A stretch of 64,000 nt of DNA, from the NCBI GenBank assembly GCA_002238925.1, contig MPNH01000015.1, forward strand, positions 18,474 to 82,473, given 5' to 3'. Positions 7,179-18,730 of the stretch are shown here, piece by piece; within the stretch, counting starts at the first letter, position 1, and every line of letters begins with the position of its first letter. Both the position numbers and the translations under genes were made by a program. The stretch comes from Spirochaetaceae bacterium bin103 (GTDB lineage: Bacteria > Spirochaetota > Spirochaetia > SZUA-6 > Bin103). A model generated the notes under the pieces. The model ran no database searches, had not been told where the DNA came from, and worked only from the letters and a program-made list of their open reading frames with translations.

Positions 7179-8087
7179 ATGGATACCCTTTCTTCCCATG
7201 ACGTGCCGCGCAGTCGTGCGCGGCGGTATGAGACAGACCGAGCGGCGATGCGCCCCGCGCAGGTCGCCGCGCCGGCAACCACGCTGCCGGTCGCAGTCCC
7301 CGAGGCGCCACGTCCGGTGCCGGGCGCCGCTCCGGCGCCCCGCGAGCATGCGCGCGGCGAGTCGCTTCGTTACCCGGCCACCGACTACCACGCCGCCGTG
7401 CGCGATCTGCCGCCCGCCGAACGCCCGCGCGAGCGGCTGCTGGCGGCGGGCGCCCGCGTTCTCTCCAACGCCGAGCTGATCGCGATCCTGCTGCGCACCG
7501 GGACGGCGGGCACGAGCGTGCTGCAAGTGTCGGCACGGCTGCTCGCCGAGTTCGACGGCCTGCGCGGGCTGGCGAACGCTTCGGTGGCTGAACTGTGCGC
7601 GCTGCGCGGGATCAGCGAGACCAAGGCGTGCCAGCTCCTGGCCACGCTGGAGCTGGGCCGGCGCTCGGCTTCGCTCGGTCCAGCGGACCAGCCGCTGATC
7701 AGCACGCCCGAGGATGTCGACCTGTTGCTGCGCGCCGAACTCGCACCGCTGGCCCAGGAGAAGCTGTACGTGCTGCTGCTCAACACCAAGCAGGAACTGC
7801 TGCGCGTGCACGAGGTGTACCAGGGCACGGTCAATTCGGCGACAGTACGGATCGCCGAGGTGCTGCGGCCCGCGATCAAGGACAACTGTCCCAACATCAT
7901 CGTGGTGCACAACCATCCGTCCGGCGATCCCGGTCCGAGCGCCGACGACATCCGCGTTACCCGCCGCCTCGCGCGCAGCGCCGAAGCGATGGACATCTGC
8001 CTGCACGACCACGTGGTGATCGCCGCCGCCGGCTTCGTGAGCATGAAGCGGCGCGGCCTTGGCTTCGACCCGGTCCTGCCCGATTAG
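7179..8087 (+). CDS. radC: RadC-family protein (JAMM/MPN domain)
   Basis: A protein of about 302 aa of the RadC/UPF0758 family, which carries a helix-hairpin-helix and a JAMM metalloprotease-like fold; its cellular task is unsettled. The HhH-like part is ALRGISETKACQLLATLEL. The metal site is HNHPSGDPGPSADD, the HxHx(7)D form of the family, followed by HDHVVIA. The N-terminal 75 residues are alanine/proline-rich and not conserved. The frame is open back into the transposon's right repeat (GTG at 7131), but ATG 7179 or 7251 is a more natural start. The insertion lies directly upstream, so the native 5' region may have been lost. Confidence 0.88.
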   Translation: MDTLSSHDVPRSRARRYETDRAAMRPAQVAAPATTLPVAVPEAPRPVPGAAPAPREHARGESLRYPATDYHAAVRDLPPAERPRERLLAAGARVLSNAELIAILLRTGTAGTSVLQVSARLLAEFDGLRGLANASVAELCALRGISETKACQLLATLELGRRSASLGPADQPLISTPEDVDLLLRAELAPLAQEKLYVLLLNTKQELLRVHEVYQGTVNSATVRIAEVLRPAIKDNCPNIIVVHNHPSGDPGPSADDIRVTRRLARSAEAMDICLHDHVVIAAAGFVSMKRRGLGFDPVLPD

Positions 8088-8150
8088 TCGACACCCGGCG
8101 GCAGCCCGGCGTTGCGCCGAGCGGCGCCGCGGCCGCCGCCGGGCTCGCGC

Positions 8151-8699
8151 CTACAGGTCCATCTCTGTTTCCAGTTGGGCGATCGCTTCGCGCATGAACG
8201 CGATCTTGGGGGCCGCCATCCGGCGCGCCCGCTCGAAGTGGAAACTGTCGGCGTGGCTGAGCCGCTCGCGCAGCAGGTCCAGCACCTCCTGCATGGTCTT
8301 GTAGTGGTGCCAGAAGAAGGCGCCGATGGCGAGCCGCGCGAACCCGATGGCGCCGGTGGTGTCGAGCAGGTTGGCGTCGTACAGCAGCTTGCCCTCCACG
8401 GTGGTGGGCCGGCTGCCCGGGCGGTGCTGGCGAATCGCCTGGATCACCAACTGGGTGCGGTCCGGCGGGAAACCGGTCTCGGACAGAATCAGCTCCGCCT
8501 TCTCGGCCGCCTCGGCCAGGCGGCGGGCCGGGATCTCGATGTTGTGCAGGAAACAGGCGGCGTGCAGCACGTCGTCGTCATACTGCTCTCCCTCGCCGAT
8601 CTCGCGCGCCAGGTGATACACCCGGTAGGAGTGCTCGAACCCGGACGCCAACCGGCCCGCGGTCAGATCCTTGACATATTGAACAATCAGCTTGCGCAC
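8151..8699 (-). CDS. HD-domain phosphohydrolase-like protein
   Basis: A soluble protein of about 182 aa with an HD-type helical fold: GFEHSYRVYHLAREIGEG (first His), AACFLHNIEIP (HN where most relatives have HD) and an IRQHRPGSRP segment. HD proteins hydrolyse nucleotides or phosphate esters. Replacement of the central Asp by Asn could weaken metal binding, so the activity is uncertain. Two GTG starts are possible, at 8699 (VRKLIVQYVKDL) and 8735; neither has a convincing ribosome-binding site. It is convergent with radC and divergent from the aromatic-synthesis fusion gene. Confidence 0.65.
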   Translation of the reverse strand: MRKLIVQYVKDLTAGRLASGFEHSYRVYHLAREIGEGEQYDDDVLHAACFLHNIEIPARRLAEAAEKAELILSETGFPPDRTQLVIQAIRQHRPGSRPTTVEGKLLYDANLLDTTGAIGFARLAIGAFFWHHYKTMQEVLDLLRERLSHADSFHFERARRMAAPKIAFMREAIAQLETEMDL

Positions 8700-8845
8700 A
8701 CTGCCAAGTGTACCGCGATCCGCGCCTGAACGCACCGGCTTCCGCCCGACCCCGTCCCGACCCCGCCTGACCCGCCTGCACCCGGCGCCGGACGCAATCG
8801 GACAGGCGTCTTGACACGGGAAAACCGGTCTCCATAGTGTCTGCC

Positions 8846-10747
8846 ATGGTCGTAATTCTCGATCGCGGCATCAGTGCGCATCACAAGCGGGCGGTGCGTG
8901 CATTCCTGTCCGAGCACCGGTACCAGATCCGCGAATTGCTCCAGGACGGAGAGCCGATCATCGGCGCCGTCGGCGGCGACCCCCTCGATCAGCGCCAAGT
9001 CGAGGAATTGCCAGGCGTGACGCAGGTGATTCCCCTCAATCAGCCCTACAAGCTGGCGTCGCGCGAGTTCAAGGGCACCGAAACCGAAATCGCCATCGGG
9101 CCGATCAAGATTGGCGGCGGGCGGCTGGCCGTGGTGGCCGGGCCGTGCGCGGTGGAGTCGCGCGAGCAGATCTTCGAGGTTGCGGCGCAACTCAGGGAGT
9201 CGGGTGCCGTCGCACTGCGCGGCGGCGCCTTCAAGCCGCGCACCTCGCCGTACTCGTTTCAGGGCCTCGGCAAGCCCGGCGTGGAGTTGCTCAAGGAAGC
9301 GGGCGAACATTTTGGCATGCCGATCTTTTCCGAGGTGGTGGCGGCGGAGTACCTGCCGATGCTCGCCGACTGCGTGGACGTGCTGCAGGTCGGTGCGCGC
9401 AACATGCAGAACTTCGAACTGCTCAAGCGCGTCGGCGCGCTCGGCAAACCGGTGCTGCTCAAGCGCGGTCTCGCCGCCACCATCGAGGACCTGCTGATGT
9501 CGGCGGAGTACCTGATGGCGCACGGCACCGACGCGGTGATCCTGTGCGAACGCGGCATCCGCACCTTCGAGACCTACACTCGCAACACGCTCGACCTGTC
9601 CGCCATTCCGGTGGTCAAGAAGCTCAGCCACCTGCCGATCCTGGTCGACCCCAGCCACGGCACCGGGCGGCGCGACCAGGTGCAGCCGATGGCGCTCGCC
9701 GGCGTCGCCGCGGGCGCCGACGGCATCCTGGTGGAGGTGCACCCCGACCCCGACACGGCGCGATCCGACGGCCCGCAGTCACTCTACCCCGGCCAGTTCG
9801 AAAAGCTGATGCGCGACATCGAGCGGCTCGCCCCGGTGCTCGGCAAGGAAGTGCTGCGGCTGCCGCGCATCGACGGTCCCGGGCACCCGGCGGGGTCCAT
9901 GCCGGACGCCGCTGGGGAGGCGGTCAGCGTGGCGTTCCAGGGCGAGCGCGGCGCCCACAGCGAGAACGCGATCTACCAATACTTCGCCAAGCCGCGCCCG
10001 GTACCGGGCCGCGAGTTCCAGGACGTGTTCCGCATGGTGCTCGACGGCACAGTGGACTACGGGGTGCTGCCGGTGGAGAACTCCCTGACCGGGTCGATCC
10101 ACCAGAACTACGACCTGCTGATGCAGTACCCCGACGTGCACATTGTCGGCGAAATCACCATCCGCATCCGTTGGTGCCTGATCGCACCGCTCGGTTCCTC
10201 CATCGCGCAGATCCGGCGCGTGCTGTCGCATCCGCAGGGGTTGGCACAGTGTGCCCGGTTCCTGGCCGGGTTCCCGGACTGGGAAGAAGTGCCGTTCTAC
10301 GACACCGCGGGAGCGGTGGCGGAGGTGGCGCGCAACGGCGACGTTACCCAGGCCGCACTCGCCGGCGCCGCCGCGGCGCGCGAGCACGGCATGGAAATCC
10401 TGGCCGAAGGGGTGGAAACCGACATCCAGAACTACACCCGGTTCGTGGCGCTGGCGCGCGACGGCCAGGCGCAGGTTGCCGACCCGACGCGCGCCTCGAT
10501 CGTGTTCTCGGCGCGCGACGAGCCCGGCAGCCTGTTCCACGTTCTGCAGGTGCTGGCCGACAACAATCTGAACATGAAGAAGCTGGAGTCGCGGCCCATT
10601 CCCGGCAGCCCCTGGGAGTACATGTTCTACGTCGACCTGGACGTGCCCGCCGAACGCGCGCTGTTCGACCACGCCATGGAGCAGGTGCAGGCGGCCGCGG
10701 CCAGCTACCGCCTGCTCGGCATGTACCGCTCCAACCAGGGCCGCTAA
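8846..10747 (+). CDS. DAHP synthase fused to prephenate dehydratase
   Basis: A 633-aa fusion joining the first step of the shikimate pathway with the dehydratase step of phenylalanine synthesis. Residues 1-70 are the ferredoxin-like regulatory domain seen in Thermotoga-type DAHP synthases ([17 protein letters not shown]). Residues 90-345 are the TIM-barrel synthase with [40 protein letters not shown] and DPSHGTGRR. From about residue 360 prephenate dehydratase begins ([34 protein letters not shown]). A C-terminal ACT domain holds the phenylalanine-sensing KKLESRPI segment. Chorismate mutase is absent, so prephenate must come from elsewhere. ATG 8846 is chosen because homologues begin with this strand. 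Confidence 0.9.
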   Translation: MVVILDRGISAHHKRAVRAFLSEHRYQIRELLQDGEPIIGAVGGDPLDQRQVEELPGVTQVIPLNQPYKLASREFKGTETEIAIGPIKIGGGRLAVVAGPCAVESREQIFEVAAQLRESGAVALRGGAFKPRTSPYSFQGLGKPGVELLKEAGEHFGMPIFSEVVAAEYLPMLADCVDVLQVGARNMQNFELLKRVGALGKPVLLKRGLAATIEDLLMSAEYLMAHGTDAVILCERGIRTFETYTRNTLDLSAIPVVKKLSHLPILVDPSHGTGRRDQVQPMALAGVAAGADGILVEVHPDPDTARSDGPQSLYPGQFEKLMRDIERLAPVLGKEVLRLPRIDGPGHPAGSMPDAAGEAVSVAFQGERGAHSENAIYQYFAKPRPVPGREFQDVFRMVLDGTVDYGVLPVENSLTGSIHQNYDLLMQYPDVHIVGEITIRIRWCLIAPLGSSIAQIRRVLSHPQGLAQCARFLAGFPDWEEVPFYDTAGAVAEVARNGDVTQAALAGAAAAREHGMEILAEGVETDIQNYTRFVALARDGQAQVADPTRASIVFSARDEPGSLFHVLQVLADNNLNMKKLESRPIPGSPWEYMFYVDLDVPAERALFDHAMEQVQAAAASYRLLGMYRSNQGR

Positions 10748-10860
10748 CAGCTACCGGCACCCATCCCGCCGGCGCCGCGCGAAGCCCGCCGCGTTGTCGG
10801 CTCGAGCGGGGATTTGCGGCCCGGTAGAAGCGCCACGGAGCAAACGCCCTTTTATGTTGC

Positions 10861-11805
10861 GTGGCACTTTGGCAGACACCCGGATGGCGGGCCAGGCGGC
10901 GCGCGGCGGCCGCCACCGCGGGCGCGGCGACGACCCTGGCCCTGATGGCACTTTGCGGCTGCAACCTGTTGCCGGGACCACGGGCGGTGCAACTGCCCGC
11001 GGCCCCGGCGGCGTGGCAGCACTTCGCGATCATCCTGCGGCTCACGGCCGTGGACGCCCGCGACGGCACCGAGCAGCGGCTGCCCGATGCGGTTCCTGGG
11101 TCTGTCGCCGTGCTGCCGATCGGCCGCCACACGGCCACGGTTATTGTCGCCGAGCCGGTGGTGGTCGGGCCGGCGGGCGCCGGCAGCCGCGGTGCTCTTT
11201 TACCTCCCGAGGGGGCACTGCGGCTGCGGCCCGCCGGCGCCGTGGTACCGCTCGACGTCAGCAGCGACGGGGTGCTGCAGGTCACCTGGGAGCGCGGCGT
11301 GCTGGCCACGCTGATCCTGGATCTGTGGCGCGGCGGCGCCAACCCGTGGCTGCTCAACATCGAGCGCCTGGACCGGGAACTGCGGCAACGCACTGGCGCC
11401 GACCCATGGGCGCTCGATCGCGGCGCCATCCTGGCCGCGGTGCAGGCGGGCGAGATGAGCGTATCGGCAATCCGCCCACGCCCGAAACACACGGTCAGCG
11501 TGTCCTTTCCGGCCGGGCGCTGGGTGTGGTGGGATCCGTGGGCGACCCCGCTGCACAGCGACGGGCGCACCGCCTTCACGATCCAGTTGCCGGCCGGCTA
11601 TCACCTGCTCGTGCACGACAGCGGCGCCGCGCGCGCCGTGCACGTGAACGAGGACGGAACGGTGCTGACCACTCCGGTCGCCGACGGCTTCCCGCGCCGA
11701 CCCGGCGGCTTGCGGCCGCACGAGGCTCTGGCGCAGGCGCCGCCCCGGCGCGTAAGATGCGCGGCGTCTTGCATCGCACTTCCGTTGCCCGCTTCGGCGC
11801 CGTGA
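10861..11805 (+). CDS. Hypothetical lipoprotein
   Basis: A 314-aa predicted lipoprotein. The signal peptide is long and basic (MALWQTPGWRARRRAAAA), followed by a hydrophobic stretch and the lipobox LCGC at about residues 31-34. The rest is beta-rich with tryptophan clusters (GRWVWWDPWATPLH) and no domain I recognise. The GTG start is uncertain. The last 49 bases overlap the next gene, a HAD phosphatase, so the two are probably co-transcribed. The function is unknown. Confidence 0.5.
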   Translation: MALWQTPGWRARRRAAAATAGAATTLALMALCGCNLLPGPRAVQLPAAPAAWQHFAIILRLTAVDARDGTEQRLPDAVPGSVAVLPIGRHTATVIVAEPVVVGPAGAGSRGALLPPEGALRLRPAGAVVPLDVSSDGVLQVTWERGVLATLILDLWRGGANPWLLNIERLDRELRQRTGADPWALDRGAILAAVQAGEMSVSAIRPRPKHTVSVSFPAGRWVWWDPWATPLHSDGRTAFTIQLPAGYHLLVHDSGAARAVHVNEDGTVLTTPVADGFPRRPGGLRPHEALAQAPPRRVRCAASCIALPLPASAP

Positions 11806-12443
11806 TCTTCGACCTGGACGGCACGCTGGTCGACTCCCTGCCCGACTTGGCGGACGCATTGAACGCCACCCTGCGGGCGCTCGGCGAGCCCGTTCACCCA
11901 CTGCCGTTCTATCTGCCGTTGATCGGCGGCGGTGTGGAGGTAATGGTAGCCGGCGCCATCCACCCCGACCGCCGCAACGAGCACCTGGTGGCGACCGCCG
12001 GCGCCATGATGCGCGACCGTTACCGCCGCAATGCGCTGCGCACCACCCGCCCCTATCCCGGCGTGTGCGCGCTGCTCACCGACCTCGCCCGCCGCCGCGT
12101 CCCGATGGCGGTGCTGTCCAACAAGCTGCACCCGGAGACGGTGCAGGTGGTACGGGGCGCGTTTCCCGGTGTTCCGTTCGAGGCGATCCTCGGCCTGCAG
12201 CGGCAGCGGCCGCCCAAGCCGCATCCGGCCGGCATCGTGGCGCTGTCGCGCACGCTTGGGGTCGAACCAAGCCGCGTACTCGTGGTGGGCGACGGCGACA
12301 CCGACATGCTTGCCGCGCGCCGCGCCGGCGCCTGGCCGCTGGGAGCGACCTGGGGCTATCGCAGTCCGCGCGCGCTGCTGGCGGCCGGTGCGGCTCGCCT
12401 GGCCGCCCATCCGCGCGCGGTGCGCACCTACCTCGCCCGTTGA
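11757..12443 (+). CDS. HAD-family phosphatase, phosphoglycolate phosphatase-like
   Basis: A 228-aa HAD hydrolase. Motif I is VIFDLDGTLVDSLPDL (nucleophile Asp), motif II VLSNK, motif III the lysine in RPPKPHP and motif IV VVGDGDTDMLAAR. The small helical cap after motif I (ADALNATLRALG) is the type seen in Gph and PpaX. Likely substrates are phosphoglycolate or similar phosphate esters; specificity cannot be fixed. The ATG lies within the end of the lipoprotein gene. It is convergent with aspS. Confidence 0.8.
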   Translation: MRGVLHRTSVARFGAVIFDLDGTLVDSLPDLADALNATLRALGEPVHPLPFYLPLIGGGVEVMVAGAIHPDRRNEHLVATAGAMMRDRYRRNALRTTRPYPGVCALLTDLARRRVPMAVLSNKLHPETVQVVRGAFPGVPFEAILGLQRQRPPKPHPAGIVALSRTLGVEPSRVLVVGDGDTDMLAARRAGAWPLGATWGYRSPRALLAAGAARLAAHPRAVRTYLAR

Positions 12444-12453
12444 GACTCGGCCG

Positions 12454-13762
<1,309 letters not shown>

Positions 13763-13788
<26 letters not shown>

Positions 13789-15247
13789 TCTGCGCCGGTT
13801 CGTAGAGCGCGTCGATCAGCGCGTGCACCTGGTCCGGGTGAGCGCGCCCGGCGGTGTGGCGCATTACCTGCCCCATCAGAAAGCCCGCCGGCTTGCGTTC
13901 GCCGGCCGCGATCTGCGCCGCCACGCGCGGGTTGTCGGCCACGATGCGCTCCAGAATCGGGCGCAGCACGCCGGCATCGGTGACCTGGCGCAGACCGTCC
14001 TCCTCCACCACGGCATCCGGGTCGCGGTCCTCGGCGATCACCTTGGCCAGCACCTGCTTGGCGATCTTGCCGCTCACTGCGCCACTGTTCAGCATCGCCA
14101 GCAGCGCCGCCAGGCGCTCCGGCGTCAGGTGGCTGCCGGCCAGCGTCTCGCGGCGCTGGTTGAGGTAGCCGCGAATGTCCGCGCCCAGCCAGCGCGCGGC
14201 CAGCGAAGCGTCGCCTCCCGCCGCCACGGTGCGCTCGAAGAACTCGGCGGTGTCCGGCTCCGCGGTCAGGAACGCGGCCTGCTGCGCGGTCACCGCGTAT
14301 TGCTCCCGCAGCCGGTCGCGGCGCGCCAGCGGCAGCTCCACCAGGCGCTCTTCCACGGCGGCGAAGAACGGTTCGTCGGGACAGAACGGCGGCAGGTCCG
14401 GCTCCGGGAAGTAGCGGTAATCGTCTTCGCTCTCCTTGACCCGCATCGGCTCGGTGCAGTCGCGGTTCTCGTTCCACAGCCGCGTCTCCACGCGCACCGC
14501 ACCGCCCTCCTCCAGTATCGCCGTCTGGCGCCCTATCTCGAACGCCAGCGCGTTGCGCACGAACTTGAACGAGTTGAGGTTCTTGATCTCCACCTTGTTG
14601 CCGAGGCCGGCGCCGGCGCGGTTCACCGACACGTTGGCGTCGCAGCGCAGCGACCCCTGCTCCATGTTGCCGTCACACACGCCCAGGAACCGCACCGTGC
14701 GGCGGAACTCCTCCAGGAACTGTTCGGCCGCGGTGGCGCTGGTCAGTTCCGGCTGCGTGACCACTTCTACCAGGGGCGTACCGGTGCGGTTGTAATCGAG
14801 CAGCGAGATGTCGCCAGCGTGAATCATCTTGCCGGCGTCCTCTTCCAGGTGCACCTCGCGAATGCCGACCGGCGCGCGCAGGCCGTCGATCTCGGCAGTG
14901 AACGCGCCGTCGCGTCCGACCGGTGCCCCGAACTGGGAAATCTGATAGTTCTTGGGCAGGTCGGGGTAGAAATAGTTCTTGCGCTCGAACACCGTGCGCG
15001 TGCTCAGCGTGCAGCCGAGCGCGCGCGCGAGTACGTACGCCCCGAGCACCGCCTCGCTGTTCAGCGCCGGCAGGATGCCGGGGTAACCGAGGCAGACCGG
15101 ACAAACGTTCTCGTTCGGGCGGTCGCCGAACGCGTTGCGGCACTGGCAGAACACCTTGGAGGCGGTGATCAACTGTACATGGATCTCCAGCCCGATGTGG
15201 GGCTGGTAGGCGGCGGCGAAGCTGGCAGCGGGCGCCACGTCAGCCAT
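13763..15247 (-). CDS. gatB: Asp/Glu-tRNA amidotransferase subunit B
   Basis: The 494-aa subunit that binds the mischarged tRNA and activates its side-chain carboxylate. The N-terminal cradle has [12 protein letters not shown] and the zinc pairs CQC and CPVCLGYPG; these are followed by [15 protein letters not shown]. The C-terminal helical and tail domains end in a segment with GFLMGQVM. The length is normal. Its start overlaps the end of gatA by 8 bp and its stop overlaps the aspS start, as expected of a tight operon. Confidence 0.95.
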
Positions 15248-16788
15248 CCTCCGCGAGCAGGGAGTGCGGGCCGAGGTAGCCGGGCGGGCGCGGCGCCTCT
15301 GTCTGCGCCGCCAGCAGGGCGGCAGCCTGGAACAACAGGTCCTCGCGGAAATAGGGCGCCATGAACTGCACGCCGATCGGCAGCCCGCCGTCGACGATGC
15401 CCGGCACCGACAGGGCGGGATGGCCGGTCAGGTTGGCGGTGCAGGTGAACAGGTCGCCCTGCTTCTGCTGGAAGGCATCCAGGCCGGCGTCGCCGCGCGC
15501 GAACGGCGGCACCGGGAAGGTGGGCATGAGCAGCAGGTCCACCTCGCCGAAGGCGTGCTCGAACGACCGCCGGATGAGCGTGCGGATGCGCTGCGCGCGC
15601 TGGTAGTACTGCTCCTGGAAGCCGGAGCGCAGCACGTAGGTGCCGACCAGGATGCGCAGCTTCACTTCGGCGCCGAAGCCGGCGCTGCGCGCCGCGATGG
15701 TCATCTCCTCGGCATCCGCGGAAGCGTACCCGTCACGCACCCCGTAGCGCACGCCGTCGTAGCGCGCCAGGTTGGCGCTCGCCTCGGCGGTGGCGATGAC
15801 ATAGTACGCGGGGACGACGTATTCCAGCGAGCCGAGCTGCACCGGCACGCAACGGATGCCCGCCTCCTCAAGCCGCCCGCGGACCGCTTGCAGCGCGCGC
15901 CGCACCGCCGGGTCCACTCCGTCCAGCACATCCTCCGGGATGCCCACCACGAGGCGGTCGGACGCCGCCGCCGCCGCCGGCGCCGGGTAGTCCACCGACG
16001 ACTGGTCAAATTGATCGACGCCGCGCATGGTCTCGAACGCCGCCCGTGCGGTGGCGGCGTCGGCCGCGGTTACGCCAATCACGTCCAGGGAGGAGGCGTA
16101 TGCCACCAGTCCGAACCGGGACACCGCGCCGTACGTGGGCTTGAGGCCGTACACGCCGCAGAACGACGCCGGCTGCCGTACCGAGCCGCCGGTGTCGGAA
16201 CCGAGTGCAAACGGCACCAGGCCGGCGGCCACCACCGCCGCGCCGGCGCGGCCCGGGCCCGCGGGCGCCGAACCGAGGTGCAAGCGCCCCCGGGCCGGCG
16301 CCCCCCACCGCCGCGGACCCGCCGCTCGAGCCGCCGGCCACCACCGTGGCATCCCAGGGATTGCGTACCGCGCCGAAACAGGAGTGTTCGCTCGACGAAC
16401 CCATCCCGAATTCGTCGAGATTGGTCTTGCCCACCACATGCGCCCCCGCTCGCTGCAGCCTCGCCACCGCGGTGGCGGTATAGGGCGCCGCCAGGCCGCG
16501 CAGCAGCGCCGATCCGCACGACAGCGAGAACCCCTCCACCGCGATGTTGTCCTTGACCGCGAACGGCACCCCGGCCAGCATCTGCCCGCCGCCGGTATCG
16601 CTGCCGCGCTCGGCGGCGCCCGGGCCGGGCGCCGCGCGCGCCGCGTCCACCTCGACGAATCCGTTGATCGCCTCGTCGGCGGCCAGCACCGCCTCCTGCC
16701 AGCGGCGCGCGCCGCCATCGCGGCCCATCACGGCCGACCATGCCGCGACGGCCGCCGGCCGCCCTTTATCGATCACGCCAGTCACCAT
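15240..16788 (-). pseudogene. gatA: Asp/Glu-tRNA amidotransferase subunit A, frame broken by a 73-bp insert
   Basis: This is the amidase subunit that releases ammonia from glutamine. The N-terminal half reads in one frame ([15 protein letters not shown] with the catalytic Lys, [13 protein letters not shown], then [10 protein letters not shown]). The C-terminal half reads in another ([39 protein letters not shown], through to the stop). The break is a 73-bp insert at 16242-16314, next to the Ser-cisSer-Lys site. Dropping one 73-bp unit leaves 1476 bp, or 491 aa, the usual GatA length. Because gatB and gatC are intact and the enzyme should be essential with this AspRS, an assembly or sequencing fault is as likely as a real mutation. 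Confidence 0.85.
16242..16314. repeat. 73-bp GC-only-like insert in gatA flanked by 9-bp direct repeats
   Basis: CACCGCCGC occurs at 16233-16241 and again at 16306-16314, exactly 73 bp apart. The intervening DNA is almost pure G and C and contains palindromic runs such as GCCCGGGC and GGGCCC. It interrupts the conserved amidase signature of gatA. Confidence 0.75.
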
Positions 16789-16817
16789 GTACGTCTGAAT
16801 TTCGGACTCTCGGGCAC

Positions 16818-17132
16818 CTACAGCACGTTGGGAACCGTGAAGTGATCGTCCTCATTCTCCGCCGCGGTCTCCAGGAGACGCTCCGGCGAAGCCCCGGCCC
16901 AGCGCTGCTCGGACGCCACCACCCGATCGGGGCGCAACCGATTGCTCGGTTGCAGCGCATGCGTGGTCGGTTCCACGTCGCCGACGTCGGCCGCCGACAT
17001 GACATCGAAGTAGGACAGGATCTGTTCCACCCCGGCACGAAGCAGTTCACGCTCCGACTCGCTCAGGCGCAACCGCGCCATCTGCGCAGTCACCTCAAGT
17101 TCCGCTTCGCTGAGGGTCTGCTGGTTCTCCAT
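16818..17132 (-). CDS. gatC: Asp/Glu-tRNA amidotransferase subunit C
   Basis: A small 104-aa subunit that wraps around GatA and helps hold the complex together. It has the family pattern: [44 protein letters not shown] and the C-terminal FTVPNVL. The ATG at 17132 ([12 protein letters not shown]) is chosen over an upstream start at 17174, which would add non-conserved residues. It is the first gene of the gatCAB-aspS operon, 29 bp before gatA. A TTGACA box about 40 bp upstream with a weaker TCATCT box 17 bp on is a plausible promoter. Confidence 0.9.
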   Translation of the reverse strand: MENQQTLSEAELEVTAQMARLRLSESERELLRAGVEQILSYFDVMSAADVGDVEPTTHALQPSNRLRPDRVVASEQRWAGASPERLLETAAENEDDHFTVPNVL

Positions 17133-17196
17133 CGGACCTCGGGTAAGATGATTGCATGCTCGCCGCCCTGTCAAGCTGAGTCAAGCTGACCGTTAT

Positions 17197-17225
17197 TTGA
17201 CCGGGGGGTGCCGCGACCGTATAGT
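17197..17225 (+). promoter_or_regulatory. Sigma70-like promoter
   Basis: TTGACC and TATAGT are separated by exactly 17 bp, close to consensus and unusually clear for this GC-rich DNA. Transcription would start near 17232, about 50 bp before the glycoside hydrolase ATG. Confidence 0.7.
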
Positions 17226-17281
17226 CTGTAAGGATTGCACCGGCCAACGGCTCTGCCCAGCCACTCACGGTGCCCGCAGCC

Positions 17282-18730
17282 ATGAGTGATGCGACACGGC
17301 AACTTGCCGTCCAAACCGACTTTCCCGAAATCAACTTCTACGACCAGGATCTCGTCAACCTCTACCAGCGTTCGTGGCACTGGATCAGCGATCAGTGGCA
17401 TCACGGCACCGAGGCCAACGGGTTCGCGCCGTACTACTTCCGCTATCCGGACGCGGACCGCATCAACCAGTTCGAGACCTGCTTCTCCACCTTCTTTCTG
17501 GTCTACAGCAACCGCGCCTTTCCGGTAACCGAACAACTCGACACCTTCTACGGCAAGCAGGAGGAGGATGGCGCCATCCGCGGCGAGTACCTGGTCGAAG
17601 ACGGCACTCCGGTGTTCAGCGCAGAAAACCCGACCGGCGTGGCGCCGCCGTTGTTCGCCTGGGCCGAGTACAACCTGTACCACAAGCTCGGCACCAAGAA
17701 GCGGCTGCGCGAGATCCTGCCCGTGCTGGAGCGCCACTTCGCGTGGCTGGAGGCCACCCACCGGCAGGAAAACGGTCTCTATTCGGTTCCCGCGGCCGCT
17801 ACCATGATGGGCCACTGTCCGCGCGACGGCTGTCACTACGCGATCGATTTCAACGCCCAGCAGGCGCTCAACGCGCTGTTCCTGTCGGCGATCGGCGATG
17901 TGCTCAACGACAAGGACACCAGCTTCAAGTACAAGCGCGCCTACTTCTCGCTGAAGACCCGTATCAGCCAGATGATGTGGGACGACGACACCGGCTTCTA
18001 CTACGACCTCGACCGCGACGGGCAGCGCCTGCCGCTGCGTACCGTTGGCGCTTTCTGGACCCTGCTCGCCGCAATTCCCAACGAAGATAAGAGTGAGCGG
18101 CTCATCTCCTATCTGAACCGCCCGGACGAGTTCGGCGTCGAGCACCCGTTCCCGACCCTGTCCGCCGCCCACGAAGGCTATTCGCGCGATGGTTCCGGTT
18201 ACCGCAGCGCGGTCGTACCGCCGTTGAACTACATGGTGATCAAGGGACTCGAGCGCTACGGCAAACACGAAGAAGCGCGCGAGTTCGCCCTGCGCCACCT
18301 GTACTACGTGCTCGACGGATTACATCCCGAGGAGAACGTGACCGGTTCGCTGTACGAGGCTTACGCGCCGCAACAGGAAGGGCCGGCGAGGGGGCCCGAC
18401 GACAACGGCTTCCCGCGCCGGCTTCTGATGGCCTACTGCGCGGTCAGCACGGTGGCACTGATGATCGAAAACGTGGTCGGGCTGTATATCTCGCTGCCGC
18501 GCAAGACGGTCGACTGGCGCATTCCGATCATGGAGATCATGGGCATCGAAAACCTGCAGTTGAAGCGCAACCTGATCTCCATTGTCAGCGCCAAGAGTTC
18601 GCGCGGCTGGGAGATCCGGCTGGAGTCGGAGAAGCTGTATTACCTGACCATCAACGTGTTGCGCGAAGGCCGCCGCAAGACGCTGCCGATCCCGTCCGGG
18701 AAGTGCTCCATTCTGATCGACAAGATCTAA
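17282..18730 (+). CDS. MGH1-like/trehalase-like glycoside hydrolase
   Basis: A 482-aa soluble protein with the (alpha/alpha)6-barrel pattern of trehalase and GH63/GH37-like enzymes. Segments include ETCFSTFFLVYSNRAFPV, VAPPLFAWAEYNLYHKLG, a MWDDDTGFYYDLDRDG strand, VGAFWTLLA and a GYRSAVVPPLNYMVIKGLE stretch. No secretion signal is visible, so it probably acts on intracellular or imported sugars. The C-terminal 100 residues form a beta domain not needed for the barrel. ATG 17282 follows a good promoter. The exact sugar is unknown. Confidence 0.72.
   Translation: MSDATRQLAVQTDFPEINFYDQDLVNLYQRSWHWISDQWHHGTEANGFAPYYFRYPDADRINQFETCFSTFFLVYSNRAFPVTEQLDTFYGKQEEDGAIRGEYLVEDGTPVFSAENPTGVAPPLFAWAEYNLYHKLGTKKRLREILPVLERHFAWLEATHRQENGLYSVPAAATMMGHCPRDGCHYAIDFNAQQALNALFLSAIGDVLNDKDTSFKYKRAYFSLKTRISQMMWDDDTGFYYDLDRDGQRLPLRTVGAFWTLLAAIPNEDKSERLISYLNRPDEFGVEHPFPTLSAAHEGYSRDGSGYRSAVVPPLNYMVIKGLERYGKHEEAREFALRHLYYVLDGLHPEENVTGSLYEAYAPQQEGPARGPDDNGFPRRLLMAYCAVSTVALMIENVVGLYISLPRKTVDWRIPIMEIMGIENLQLKRNLISIVSAKSSRGWEIRLESEKLYYLTINVLREGRRKTLPIPSGKCSILIDKI

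Noticed and set aside
10794..11756. An N-terminal extension of the HAD phosphatase
   Set aside because: The frame is open, but it is antisense-like low-complexity R/G/A sequence overlapping the lipoprotein in another frame. The HAD fold begins at 11757.
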